From Diadophis punctatus similis (taxonomy: Eukaryota; Chordata; Lepidosauria; Squamata; Dipsadidae), in contig JALIGW010000002.1 in NCBI GenBank assembly GCA_023053685.1, forward strand, positions 249,806,856-249,870,855: a stretch of 64,000 nucleotides of DNA, in the 5' to 3' direction. The position numbers and the translations under genes are program-made. This document shows positions 38,106-48,780 of this stretch, piece by piece. Numbering within the stretch: position 1 is the stretch's first letter; the number at the start of each line of letters is the position of its first letter. Below the pieces are notes generated by a model. The model saw only the letters and a list, made by a program, of their open reading frames with translations. It made no database searches and was not told where the DNA came from.

Positions 38106-39407
38106 ATAACCTCCTTGTATATTCCTCTTTTTTCCCCTTTCTTCACCATAAAATCAATGACTATATTCTAGATCCACTTTTACCAGTATTTTAGATGTTA
38201 TACTGTTTGTACTTCTTAATTCTTAATTCTCAATTCTTAGTTCAATTTTCTTTATATTTGTTTATATCCCCCTTCAATTAATCTAAGCAATCAATTTCTA
38301 TCTTTATCAGTATATTAATATAACAGTATGCCGATCAATCTGTCTATCTATTTATACAATTATTTATCAATATATAATGAATATAATAAATTTAACCTTT
38401 TGTAAATATTCCGATACTTCTTTTAAGTTAATTGAAAATAACAAAAATTATTATTGTTATTCTTATTTTGTTATTTAACTAAGTATTCAGTACAAATCAG
38501 CGTTCTATATTCAGTCTCAGGGTTTTTTTTTTTTACCAAGAGAAGCAATCAATGTGTCCTCCTTTAGATTTCCAAGATGTCTTCTGTTTCAGGGAACTGT
38601 CTTTTTTTTAATTATAGTCCTTTTATCTGTCTCTGTTGTATAACTCCTCTTTCTGTAGCAAATCAGATGTTAAACAGCAACTTTTCCAAGTTCACAGCAG
38701 TTTCAAATGTAACAGTTTCAAATGTATATTCCAAAATTCGTGCTAATCCTCATCCGTAGTTGTTAGAATGTATCTCCTTCGACTTCTCCAAGATGTCGCT
38801 GTCAGAGAAAGTTCTATGTCACTGTTACAGTCTCTTTCTTATTTGCTTCTTCTGTAAACATAACAAAGTCAGTATTTCCACTGGTCCTATGCTTCCCTTA
38901 TTATTCAGACTCCAAAAAGTTTCGATCTTGAATCTAGCAACAGTTTTCTCCAATCTTTCTCCAATCTCCTTTTTTTTCCCAATATCGTCTCTTATAACTC
39001 CTTACCGGTCGTGTGCCGCCCGTTCCTCTCAGGAGACTATCGCTTTCCGCCTCTGCTTTTCCGTCTCCGATTTCAGCAAGTTTCAGCACTTTTCAGGCTT
39101 GGTAAGAAAGTTTTGTCAAGTGTTTACCATTTCACTCTCGCTTTTCTTCCTCTACATTAAGATCAAAGCGCCATGTCTCTGCATCGTCTTCTAACGCCGA
39201 TCTCTTTCGTGGCTGTTATCGGGGTTTCCACCTATTTCAACGGGAGATAGCACCATCTCCCGTTGCAGTTCAGTGTCCCCCTTCTTTCTGCGATCTCCTC
39301 CGAAGAATCGCACGCCGCTTTCGGCTTCCAGAACCACGAAAAGTCAGGCGAAGTTCGCAGCTAGCTTTCTTCGCTTTGCACCACCATAGCGCCCGCCCCG
39401 GAAGTCC
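38106..39407 (-). promoter_or_regulatory. Inner L1 5' UTR / internal promoter region
   Basis: The first 250 bases of the element (39407-39150) are GC-rich with CpGs, for example GGGGCGGGCGCTATGG and several GCGATC/GGAG segments. The remainder to ORF1 is AT-rich. L1 5' UTRs normally carry a Pol II promoter; its elements here were not resolved. Confidence 0.6.
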
Positions 39408-42400
39408 TCTTTGTATGTAATCTTATCTAGTTTTTGTTCTAAATTTATATTTTCTATTGCGTGTTTGGGTACTGTCCATAAAGGTAATTTATCATTTAAT
39501 TTGCATTGGTACTTTTTCCAGACACGCAATAAAGCATTTCTTAATATATGACTCTTAAAAGCTTTATCTACATTTTTATCATACACTAAATAGGCATGCC
39601 ACCCATAAATCAAACCATATCCTTCAATATTTAATATCCTGTCTTCTGTCAGATTAATCCAATCAGTAATTGCTGAGAGAGCTGCTGCTTCATAATACAA
39701 CCTTAAATTAGGCGTTTTAAGACCACCTCTTTCACGTGTATCTTGCATTATCTTCTGATTTACCCTCGGCTTCTTCCCTGCCCAAATAAATTTATTTATA
39801 CCCTTTTGCCATTCCTTCAAATTTTCATCTTTTTAAAGTATTGGTATCATTTGAAAGAGAAACAAAAATCTTGGTAAAACATTCATTTTGACTGCAGCTA
39901 TCCTACCCAGCAAAGACAATTGCAATTTTTTCCCATTTTCCATATCTTTCTGTATTTTTAGCCATAGTGATTCATAATTATGTTGATAAAATTTCATGGT
40001 TGTGGACATAATATAAACCACTAAGTATTTAATCTTTTTGACTATCTCAAAACCTGTTACCCTTTCTATTTCTTCTTCTTGGCTTCTTGTCATGTTTTTA
40101 GCTATTATTTTTGTTTTAGCTGTATTTATTTTAAAACCAGATACTTGTCCATATGAGTTAATTGTGTCCATTAGAGTTCTAGTGGATTGTAATGGTTGGG
40201 TTAACGTAACAACCAGGTCGTCCACAAACGCTCGTAGCTTGTATTCTTCCTGTCTGATTTTTATTCCCTTTATTGTATCAAGCTCTTTTATTTTGCTAAG
40301 TAATATTTCCAAACTCAAAATAAACAATAAGGGAGACAAGGGACAACCTTGTCTTGTTCCCTTTTCTATATTAAAAGTATCTGTTAGTCCACCATTAATT
40401 ATTATTTGCGCTGTTTGTTTTTGATATATCGCCCTAATGGATTGTGCAAAATAATCTCCAAGTTGTAACTTTTCTATTAATTTTAATAAAAACTGCCAAT
40501 TCAATCTATCAAAAGCTTTCTCAGCATCCAAAAATACTAATACTGTGGGTACCTGGTTGTTGTTTCCCAAGTACTCTAATAAATTAACAATTTGTCTAAC
40601 ATTAGTCTTCATTTGTCTACCAATTAAAAACCCCGTTTGATCATGATGAATCATCTGTTGCATAACTATCATTAATCTATTTGCTAAGATTTTAGCAAAA
40701 ATTTTATAATCTATATTTAAAAGTGAGATTGGCCTATAATTTTTTGGATCTGTATGGTCTTGACCTTCTTTTGGGATCAGAGAAATAAAAGCAGTCCTTC
40801 ATGTTGGAGGTACATTGCCTCCTTGTTGAATTTTATTAAACAATTCCTTAAGCGGTTCCACCATTTCTTCCTGCAATTTCTTATAATAAACAGCTGTTAG
40901 ACCATCTGTCCCTGGGGCTTTATCCACTTTTAACTGTTTAATTACCAATAAAATCTCCTGTGAAGTTATCAATTGATTTAAAGTATCCCTCTGCTCCTTA
41001 GAGGTTGTATAAATATTCTGTTTCTGCAAATAATTATCTATATCCTCTTCTTTAACTTTACCACCAATGTATAATCCTGAATAGAATTCTAAAAAGGATT
41101 TTTTAATAAGTTCTTGTTCAAAAACTTCTTTACCCTTATATTTTACTCTTTCAATAATTCTTGATTTCTGCTTCTTTCTTAGCGTGTATGCTAGCCATCT
41201 ACCTGGTTTATTAGCGTTGCTAAAAGTATTAAATTTAGCATATTGTAAATTAGTTGCCGCTTGATCTGCCATTAACATGTTAAATTGACCTTTTAATAAA
41301 TTGATTGTCTCCTTAATTTTCCTGTCTGTTGGATAAGAAATTAAAGCCCGCTCTTGTCTTTTGATCTCCTCTTGTAATTCTTCCCTTTTTTCCCCTTTTT
41401 TCCTTTTATATTTATTATTCAAATATATCAAAATACCACTCATGTAAGCTTTACTTGCATCCCAAACCATCTCCATAGAAGTGCCCTTTTGCATATTATT
41501 AACAAAAAATTCTTTCGTTATTTTTTTACACTCCTTCACATTGTCTTCATATCTAAACAAATTGTCATTTAACCTCCATGACCTTCTAGGTCCATTTCCA
41601 TACTCCAGTTCCAACGAAACCGGACTATGATCTGTCAGTGTTCTTGAACATATCTTCGTCTTCTTTACCCTAGAAAGAAGGTTGTTAGTGATTAGTATAA
41701 AATCAATCCTTGAAAAGGATTGGTATCTATCGGGAAAAAAAGTGAAATCCTTTTCTTCTGCATTTCTTTGGTACCAAATGTCCCTCAAGTCCCAATCCTC
41801 CATCATCTCAAAAAAGGATTTAGGCAGTCTTGCTCTTGAATAAAATTTTTGCTTAGGACCCTTGTCTTTTTTCACGTCCAGTACGCCATTCCAATCTCCT
41901 AAAAGGATGCAGGTTTTATAATCCCATTGTATCAATTTTGAATGTAGAAGATCATAAAATTTTTCTTGTTGTTGATTTGGGGCATATACACCAATCACAA
42001 GTGTTTTCTCTCCTTTAATTAAAAGTTCAATAGCTAGAAATCTTCCTTAATCATCTGCTTCGATTAACTTACCAATCAAATGTCTTTTCACATATATGAC
42101 AATGCCATTTTTCTTTTCTGATGCTGCTGTTACAAAATGTGTTCCTATTCTTGTATTTATCAAATATTTTTGGTCTTGTGTTCTAATGTGTTTCTTGTAG
42201 ACAAACCACGTCGTTGTTAAATTGTTTAAGGTAATGAAATATTTTTCTTCTTTTCTGTGGAGAGTTTAAGCCATTGACATTCCAAGTTAGGAATCTAATT
42301 CCCCTCTAAAGGCTTCTGAAGCGTCTGGAGCACTGTCTGAAGATCTAGCTTCTTTAATTCCTTTGGTCTCGCTCCTCCCATTGCTTCTGTTTTAGTAGTT

Positions 42401-42468
42401 TCTTTAGGTGCCAACTGAAGTTGCTGTTGAATCATTTCTTGTTTACGCTTGGCCGTTGTCACTCTGGT

Positions 42469-43530
42469 CTATTCTTTTATCAGTTCTTGTTCAAATAGCT
42501 CCAGATGTTGATCCAAATGAGTTATAGCCAAATCACTTTGATCAGACGAGGCTCCTTCTTCCTGAACTTCTTTCACTAATTCCTCTCTTTGTCTTACTCT
42601 GGCATCCTCCTTTCTCTTCGTTTCTGGTGTCCCAGCCTTTAAAATATATGTATAAAAATCTCTTGCTTTCTGCACCGTGTTGAGCTGATGTCTTTCTCCA
42701 GCATAAATCAATGATATTCCAGCTGGGACCTCCCACCTAAACTGTATTTGTTGTTTTTTGAGTTCTTCCACCAGAAAGGTATAATCCTTTCTGTCTCTCA
42801 AAATTTTTGGAGGAATCTCTTTCATTGTCATCACTTCTTGTCCATCAACCTGAAGCTTGTTTTGAAAAGTTGCCTGTAGGATATCATTACGCAGTGTTCT
42901 GTTAGTAAAATATATTACAATATCTCTTGGCAGGTTTCTCTGTCTGGCCATCCAAGAATTGACACGATATATTTTATCCATCTGCCATCCCAAATCTTCC
43001 TTCTTTATCCCCAACACTTGAGCAAATGCCTCCAAGATCAAATCTCTCAAGTTTTCACGTTTATCCTCCTTTACACCTCTAACTCTGATTGCAAATTCCA
43101 TATTTCTATATTGGATCATTGTAATTTCATCTGCATCCTTCTCCCTTTTGTTCTCAATTTCGTCTACTTTTCCACTCAAAACTGCTGTGAACTTTTTAAT
43201 TTCTTCCACTTGCTGGTCCAGAATCTCCAAATTGTTTGCCAAACCTTTAAATGCCATTAAAATGTCTGCCCTAATTTGGTTATTGCGCGCTCCAATTTGA
43301 TCAGAAATATCTTGTATCTTGTCATGAATTTTCTCATTAGTCTCATCAATTTTTGCATTAAAAGTAATGGCAATTTCAGCCTGCATAACTTTAAGGGTTT
43401 CTTGTAACATCCCCAGAGTTAGAGGCTGGGTTTGTGTTAAGAGGGATTGCAGCTTAGAAGTATGGATGGGTGAGCTCTCAGCGCTACCCACTCCTTTGGA
43501 AGGAGCCGTCTTCCCAGATTTAGAAGCCAT
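42469..43530 (-). CDS. Outer L1 ORF1 protein (353 aa)
   Basis: L1 ORF1 proteins are RNA-binding chaperones that package the element's RNA. Here an intact frame shows a low-complexity N-terminus, a coiled-coil-like middle with Gln, Glu and Lys heptads (about 65-135), then an RRM-like part (YRNMEFAIRVRGV, about 145) and the C-terminal domain (LPRDIVIYFTNRTLRNDIL, about 200-220). It is only distantly similar to the inner L1 ORF1, so the two belong to different L1 lineages. Confidence 0.85.
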   Translation of the reverse strand: MASKSGKTAPSKGVGSAESSPIHTSKLQSLLTQTQPLTLGMLQETLKVMQAEIAITFNAKIDETNEKIHDKIQDISDQIGARNNQIRADILMAFKGLANNLEILDQQVEEIKKFTAVLSGKVDEIENKREKDADEITMIQYRNMEFAIRVRGVKEDKRENLRDLILEAFAQVLGIKKEDLGWQMDKIYRVNSWMARQRNLPRDIVIYFTNRTLRNDILQATFQNKLQVDGQEVMTMKEIPPKILRDRKDYTFLVEELKKQQIQFRWEVPAGISLIYAGERHQLNTVQKARDFYTYILKAGTPETKRKEDARVRQREELVKEVQEEGASSDQSDLAITHLDQHLELFEQELIKE

Positions 43531-44576
43531 TTGAATTTAAACAAATCTTTATGTTATTCCAAATTACTTTTATTCGAATGCCAAAAAGAGAATTCCTCAA
43601 AGTCAAACTCCAAATCAAAATTAAAGTCAGAGATTCTCCTGCATAAGCCTGCTAGCAAAATGAAACTTTCTTTCTAACTTTCACTTTTCCACGCCCTTTC
43701 AGACTTCAATCGCCATTTTGATACAACTTGCTAATTTGTAGCTTCCGATATAAGAGTCAGCATAGGAGTTAAGTATGGATACTTGCCCAGTGTGTCTCCT
43801 GGCTTTTTCTGATGCTACAGTTCCAATATTGAGATGCTGTTGTTAAAAGCAGGGTTGGTCGCGACTTTCTTGCTCCGATAAAAAGCGGAGATGTCCCAGG
43901 TCCGGAGCAGTTGACAGGATTCCAGGGAGCCCTCACCCTTCGCGCCCCAGGATTTCTCCTGGGACACTTGGGGGACTCTACCTGTACCTGCCTGCTCTTC
44001 TCACTCCCCTTTGCCCGGGGAGGGGATTTTCGGCCGCCAGTCAGCTGTTTTTCGGCTGTTCTGGCGGCTTAAACGGTGCCGGGGACCGGCGCTCGGCGAG
44101 GAGCATCTTCGAAGGGCGCAGAGCCAAACCGGAAGTCCGAAGTCCACAAGTCTTAAAGTTGCCAAGGTTGGAGACCCCTGGCTCTAGAACAATAATAAAG
44201 CAGTCTTTAAAAAATAAGTCTAATAATTTGAACATTCTACAGACATTTATAGTTATTCACTTACCCCTTTGCAGCCAGTTCAGCAAAAATAAAAACCTGC
44301 GTGTCTAATCTCTCCCAGCTATTTGCCTCTTTGCAGTTAGTTTCACTTTCATTTTTCCACTTGGCAAACCTAATCAACTGTTCGTCGGGAAACTGCTACT
44401 GACTTGCTTGGCTTTACAGGCTCTTCCCTCTTTCCTGCAAGCAGGTAAATTGCTGAAATACAGAGGCCAAAGGGTGGGGGTGGGTGGGGGGGCTATATTT
44501 GGTGTATAAGATGCACCCAAGTTTTCACCCTCTTTTTGGGGGTAAAAAGGTGCGTCTTATAATCCGAAAAATACGG

Positions 44577-45345
44577 TACTTTGATAATGGCTATCTGGCC
44601 TTCAGCGTAAGGGAGTGTTCTTTGCATTTTTGTAATTGTAGATGATAGAAATGCTACGTGCCATGAGTCAAAGCCTTTTTCTCCCTGGGTGCCCCAAACA
44701 TTTTCAGCCTCAGAATTCTCCAGCCAGCATCTCTTGGGGATTGGAGCACTGAAACTATAGTCACGAGATTGTGGCTCCTCACGTAAGGAGAAAGCAAGAG
44801 GAGAAGAGACACAGAGGGGGTTCAACGTTCTTTTTTTCCGAACAGCTCCAGAAATTCAGCGCACCAAACATGTCTGTTCAGATTGTATCAAGAATGAGGC
44901 ACGCAAGTGGAAGAAACCGTACGAATAGCAAATATATTGGGGGAGTTTAGGGCAGTGATAAAAGAAGTGCAAAATTTCACACGTAAAAGGCTGTTTTGCC
45001 CTGCAGGTGACCTTCATGGTTCAAAAGCCATAAGAAGCAATTTGATTGAAACATGTCAGTTGCTACATATTCCTTCTCTCCCCAGATTTTATTCCATTGG
45101 TGGTGCATGCTTTAAAACTGGTTCTCCTTCGTATTAGGGTTGACTTGTGATTTTATGGACATTTTCTTTTCTTGGAAACAATGTGGAATTCTTATGCCAC
45201 TGCTGTCTTCTGTGATTATTTTTTTAACTTCTATACCTAGCAAACAAACACACAATTTCCTAGTGGTGCACCATCCATTTATTATTCTGGAAGAACTGTT
45301 CTTAACCTAGTTTTTTTTTTAAAATAATAGCTATTGAGCACCCTT
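44577..45345 (+). other. ZNF2 3' flank and relic of a further unit boundary
   Basis: 44577-44800 matches 62813-62870 plus 63959 onward; 44780-45020 matches the region after the SINE in unit A (13567-13790). 45060-45330 resembles the region after exon 1 in the units (CTCCCCAGATTT, GGTGGTGCATGC, later TTCCTAGTGGTGCACCATCC), but no intact exon 1 is present. This looks like the eroded junction of an older duplication. Confidence 0.5.
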
Positions 45346-45365
45346 TGAGATCTTCAATTTCATAG

Positions 45366-45745
45366 ACAGTCCTCGCTTACCGCTTACTACTCAGCCTTCA
45401 AAATTACACTGGTGCTGAAATAGTAGTTCCTCAAAGTTATGGCCATCACAGTTATTTGGGAGTGGCACTGGCTTGCAATTACGATAGTTGTGATGTCCCA
45501 CAGTCATGGAATTGCCATTTGGAGCCTTCACAATTGGCTTCCAACAAGCAAAATTGACAGGAAGTTGCAAGTCACACTCACAGTACATTGCACTAAACAG
45601 AACACGGTGATTCACTTAATGACCACAGTTAGAACAGATGTTCTAAGTTGGCATGGTAAAGTGAGGACATATTTAATGACCACACCAGTCAGGAATGGAC
45701 TTCTTGATCCCAATGGCTGTTGTTAAGTGAGGACTACATTAATCA
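45366..45745. repeat. Inverted-end repeat of the CAGTCCTCGCTTAC type
   Basis: Starts ACAGTCCTCGCTTACCG and ends GTTGTTAAGTGAGGACTAC, so the ends are imperfect inverted repeats. The interior contains the phrases (CTGAAATAGTAG, TTACGATAGTTG, GTGATTCACTTAATGACC) of a repeat common in squamates. Probably a nonautonomous DNA transposon; no target duplication was settled. Confidence 0.55.
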
Positions 45746-45793
45746 GGATGTCATCGTGGTTGTGCACAATATTTCTTGCCTTTTTTCTTACAG

Positions 45794-46045
45794 GCAGTCC
45801 TCAACTTAGAACAGTTCATTTAGTAACCACTCAACAGCACTGAAAAAAGTGACTGATGACACGACCATTGCAGCATCCCCATGGTCACATGATCAAAATT
45901 CGGATGCTTGGCAAAACACCCATATTTATGACGGTTGCATGTCCTGGAGGCATGTGATCCTCTTTTGTCACCTTCTGACCAACAAAGTCAACAGCGAAGC
46001 CAGATTCGCTTAACAGCTGTGTGACTAATTTAACAACTTTTTCTG
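45794..46045. repeat. Second CAGTCCTC-type repeat, 3'-truncated
   Basis: GGCAGTCCTCAACTTAGAACAG, then AGCATCCCCATGGTCACATG, then CCAGATTCGCTTAACAGC match the left half of the same family. It runs into the pyrimidine arm of the following foldback without its right end. Confidence 0.55.
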
Positions 46046-46920
46046 TCTGTCTTCCATCCTTCCTACAACCTTCCTTCCTTCCTACCATCTTTTTCTTTCT
46101 TTCTTTCTCTTTCCTTTTTCTTTACTTCTTCCCTCCCTCCTTTCTTTTTCTGTCTGTCTTCCTTCCTATCATCTTTCTTTCTGTCTGTCTTCCTTCCTTC
46201 CTAAGAGCCCTCGCCCTGCTCCGCTCCTCCCCACCTGACCTGTCATCCCCAAACTGCGTCCCACCGCGAGATGGGCATCTTACTGGAGTTTAACAGCTCC
46301 GTGTGTCTGTTGGCTGGTCTCTTTAGGGGAAGAAAAGCTTGCAAAATACAGAAACTCTTCTCACTGCGAGAAGTTGTTAATTGCTTGCCCTGGCGAGGAT
46401 GCAGTTTGGGGGTGACAGGTCGGTGGGGCGGAGCGGGGCGGGGGCTCTTAGGAAGGAAGAAAGACAGACAGAGAGAAAGAAAGAAAGATGGTAGGTAGGA
46501 AGGAAGACAGACAGAAAAAGGAGGGAGGGAAGGGAAGGGAAGGGAGGGAAGAAAGAAAAAGGAAAGAAAGAAAGATGATGGAAGGAAGGAAGGAAGGAAG
46601 AAAAAGATGGTAGGAAGTAAGGAAGAGAGACAGAAAAAGAAAGGAGGGAGGGAAGAAGGAAAGAAAAATGAAAGAACAAGAAATATGGTAGGTAGGAAGG
46701 AAGACAGAGAAAAAGGAGGGAGGGAAGAAGGAAAGAAAATGGAAAGAAAAAAAGAAAGATAGGAAGAAACAAAGATGGTAGGAAGGAAGGAAGACAGAAA
46801 AAGAAAGGACAGAGGGAAGAAGGAAAGAAAAAAGAAGGAAGGAAAGAAAGAAAGATGGTAGGAAGGAAGGAAGACAGAAAAAGAAAGGAGGGAGGGAAGA
46901 AGGGAAGAAAAAAAGAAAGA
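46037..46920. repeat. Foldback structure with pyrimidine and purine microsatellite arms
   Basis: The left arm is pyrimidine (CTTT, CTTCC, CTGTCTGTC) to 46200 and the right arm purine (GGAA, GAAA, GACAGACAG) from 46452, mirrored around the GC-rich hairpin listed next. The right arm is a minisatellite of units of roughly 65-80 bp reading GATGGTAGGAAGGAAGACAG, at about 46487, 46607, 46686, 46773 and 46853; the same unit reappears at about 47690 beyond the LINE insertion. Confidence 0.8.
46202..46452. repeat. GC-rich hairpin at the centre of the foldback
   Basis: AGAGCCCTCGCCCTGCTCCG and CTGTCATCCCCAAACTGC on the left pair with GCAGTTTGGGGGTGACAG and CGGAGCGGGGCGGGGGCTCT on the right. The loop includes AGCTCCGTGTGTCTGTTGGC, also found inverted at 48350-48375. 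Confidence 0.85.
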
Positions 46921-47655
46921 ATTTATTTTATTTATTTATTTATTTAAATGGATTTATATCCCGCCCAACTCCCAGGGGACTCTGGGCTGCTCACAACATG
47001 TCAATCCATTTTCCAATATAAAAAGACACAAAAATTTAAAAGCTACAAAAATTAAAAAGAACATCTAACATTCATAACCAAGGGGGGGAGACCCATATCT
47101 GGTCTAGTTGGTCTCACTTTCACCCCGCCTGCCGGAAGAGCCAAGTTTTTATTGCTTTACGGAAGGCCAGCAGGGTGGGGATGGTCCTGATCTCTGGAGG
47201 AAGCTGGTTCCAAAGGGAGGGAGCTCCCACAGAGAAGGCTCTCCCCCTCGGCCCCGCCAACCAGCATTGCTTGGTCGATGGGACCTGGAGGAGACCAACT
47301 CTGTGGGCCCTAACCGGTCGTAGGGAGGTATGCAGCAGGATGCAGTCCCGAAGGTAACCTGGCCCTGAGCCATGTAGGGCTTTAAAAGTTAAAACCAACA
47401 CCTTAAATTGGATCCGGAGACTAATGGGCAGCCAATGCAGCTGGTGGAGGATAAGTGTTACGTGGGTGTATCTAGGTACACCCACCACAGCTCGCACAGC
47501 TGCATTTTGCACCAATTGCAGTCGCCGGACACTCTTCAAGGGTAGCCCCATGTAGAGCGCGTTGCAGTAATCCAGCCGGGAGGTGATAAGGGCGTGAGTG
47601 ACTGTGAGAAGTGCCTCCTTCTCCAAGTAGGGTCGCAATTGGTGCACCAGAATGA
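46921..47655 (-). mobile_element. L2/CR1-superfamily LINE, 3' end
   Basis: The minus strand encodes the C-terminus of a LINE pol: LITSRLDYCNALYMGLP, LQLVQNAAVRAV, HWLPISLRIQFKVL, FKALHGSGPGYL and PSLWNQLPPEIR, ending FRQAG near 47123. A short 3' UTR follows with an AAAT-type tail (TTTATTTATTTATTTA on the + strand at 46921-46946). It sits inside the purine minisatellite, is heavily 5'-truncated, and has no RT catalytic motif. Confidence 0.8.
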
Positions 47656-47760
47656 AAAAGAAAAAGAAATGTAATAAGAAGAAAGAAATATGGTAGAAAG
47701 GAAGGAAGACAGACAGAAAAAGAAAGGGAGGGAAGAAGGAAAGAAATATACATTCTGCTG
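47656..47760. repeat. Purine minisatellite, right of the LINE
   Basis: Continues the GGAAGGAAGACAGACAG-type units seen at 46452-46920, so the LINE split a formerly continuous array. Confidence 0.85.
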
Positions 47761-47935
47761 TTCCTCCTGAAACAGCGAAAAAAATCAGTAACTGATTATC
47801 AGCAATCTGCAGATTACTAGAACAATGTTTCGCTGTTACAACCAACTCAGTGATATCCATGCAGACTAATGAAAATAAATGATTTAGAAATTGATCAAAA
47901 TTACTGAACTTTAGCATCATTTACCTCCATTGTGC
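47761..47935. other. Unassigned short spacer
   Basis: No gene or repeat recognised between the purine array and the GC-rich foldback. Confidence 0.35.
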
Positions 47936-48620
47936 GATTTACAGTCTCGCGCCCAACTCGCGGCCCACCCAGTCCCCGCTCCGCCCTGCCCCACCTGTCA
48001 CACCCAAACTGCGTCCCACCGCGAGACGCACATCCTACCTGACACTTGTAGCTCCGTCGCGTCCCTCGGTGTTGTGTCCAGGGCAGCCGTTCTAAAAGTT
48101 CTTGCGAGTTCGAGAAGTTTGATTGAACTCGCGAGATGTTTTCTTTTATAATGGGCTTCTCTGAACACAACGCCAAGGAACGCAACAGAGCTACAAGTGT
48201 TAGGTAGGATGTCCGTCTCGTGGCCCGCCCAGCCCCCGCTCTGCCCCGCCCCACCCGACCGGTCACTCCCACCGCGAGATGGGCTTCTTGCCAACCAATC
48301 TTTAAAAAGGCTGTGTATTTTGCAAGCTTTTTTTCCTTAAAGAAATCAGCCAACAGACACATGGAGCTGTTAAACTCCAGTAAGACGCCCATCTTGTGGC
48401 CCGCTCAGCCCCCGCCAGGAAAAGAGTGGTGGGAAAAGCGGCGAGTGGGCGATTGGGTGAACATGGGCGGCGGTGCAGGGAAAGGACCGGCGAATTACCT
48501 GCCGCCCCACTGGCCTCTCTTAGCGCCCCCCTGCCGCCCCCCTTGCCTCTTACCGCCCCCTAAGTGTTCCCACCGTCCCCCAGGGGGCAGTACAGCCCAC
48601 TTTGGGAACCACTGGTCTAG
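47936..48620. mobile_element. GC-rich foldback hAT-like element, right end visible
   Basis: Contains a hairpin: GCTCCGTCGCGTCCCTCGG...GTGTCCAGGGCAGCCG (48050-48090) pairs imperfectly with CTTCTCTGAACACAACGCC...CAACAGAGC (48155-48190). Flanking GC-rich arms related to 46202-46452 lie on both sides. The right end TTTGGGAACCACTG (48602-48615) is hAT-like and adjoins a CR1 tail. The left end was not found. Related to 62878-63958. Confidence 0.55.
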
Positions 48621-48780
48621 TCCAACCCCCACCCCCATCAAGACAGGCGACCCTATTCCATTTCAGATAAGAGGCTGTCCAGTCTCTGCTTAAAAGCCTC
48701 CAGCCCAAACCCTGTCCTTTAATCTTGCCGAAGCTCTTGGGATTTCATCAATTAACATCCTCCCCTTGCTTTAAAGTTAG
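48616..48780 (-). mobile_element. CR1 3' terminal fragment
   Basis: On the minus strand it reads through CTGGAGGCTTTTAAGCAGAG, CTGGACAGCCTCTTATCTG and GGGGTTGGACTAGA, the CR1 3' UTR. It is cut at its end by the hAT-like element. Confidence 0.7.

Larger units (their letters stand above)
32974..39407 (-). mobile_element. Inner full-length L1 (fourth shell)
   Basis: A perfect 17-bp duplication TCTTTGTATGTAATCTT lies at 32957-32973 and 39408-39424, within the outer L1 ORF2. On the minus strand: 5' start AGGACTTCCGGGGCGGG near 39407, a 1.3-kb 5' UTR (39407-38106), ORF1, ORF2, a 3' UTR of about 310 bp and a poly(A) run at about 32974. All parts of a full-length L1 are present. Confidence 0.95.
31950..42305 (-). 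pseudogene. Outer L1 ORF2 (endonuclease-RT), inactive and interrupted
   Basis: Pieces in order along the minus strand: a damaged start with WNVNGLNSPQKRR (about 42275); endonuclease with GDWNGVLD, SRIDFIL and TDHSP in an open frame 41998-40799; in-frame stops near 40797 and 39834; RT with FDRLNWQFL and FVDD (40672-39833); then FIWAGKK...WINLTED (39820-39410). After the inner L1 it resumes at TYKELLHEQLKPMEKL (about 32970), is split by the MITE at 32538-32701 and ends with the Cys-His region CWRCECDDATYFHIWWTC near 32340. At least two premature stops plus the two inserts make it nonfunctional. Confidence 0.88.
31691..44138 (-). mobile_element. Outer full-length L1 (third shell)
   Basis: A perfect 16-bp target duplication GAAGTCCACAAGTCTT lies at 31675-31690 and 44139-44154. 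The minus-strand element starts near 44138 with GGACTTCCGG, has a 5' UTR to 43531, ORF1, ORF2 and a 3' end with a T-run (poly(A) on its own strand) at 31691. It is interrupted by an hAT MITE and by a second L1. About 5.9 kb remains after removing those inserts. Confidence 0.92.
31573..44180. mobile_element. Foldback hAT-like MITE (second shell), split by an L1
   Basis: The left end CAGGGATCTCCAACCTTGG (31573) pairs with the right end CCAAGGTTGGAGACCCCTG (44162-44180). Internally CTTGTGGACTTCAACTCCC mirrors GGGAGTTGAAGTCCACAAG (31669-31687), so the element folds on itself. Its own length is about 150 bp. A clean 8-bp target duplication is not visible; only TCTAGA is shared by the flanks. Confidence 0.75.
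31106..44576. mobile_element. TA-flanked DNA transposon (outermost shell of the nest)
   Basis: Inverted ends of 28 bp, 31106-31133 and 44549-44576, both starting CCGTATTTTT and ending TATAAGACGCACC inward, match at 26 of 28 positions. They are bounded by a duplicated TA (31104-31105 and 44577-44578). The uninterrupted site is present in unit C (about 62813). Without the nested inserts it is about 860 bp, made of 31106-31572 and 44181-44576. The TA target suggests a Tc1/mariner-type nonautonomous element. Confidence 0.85.
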
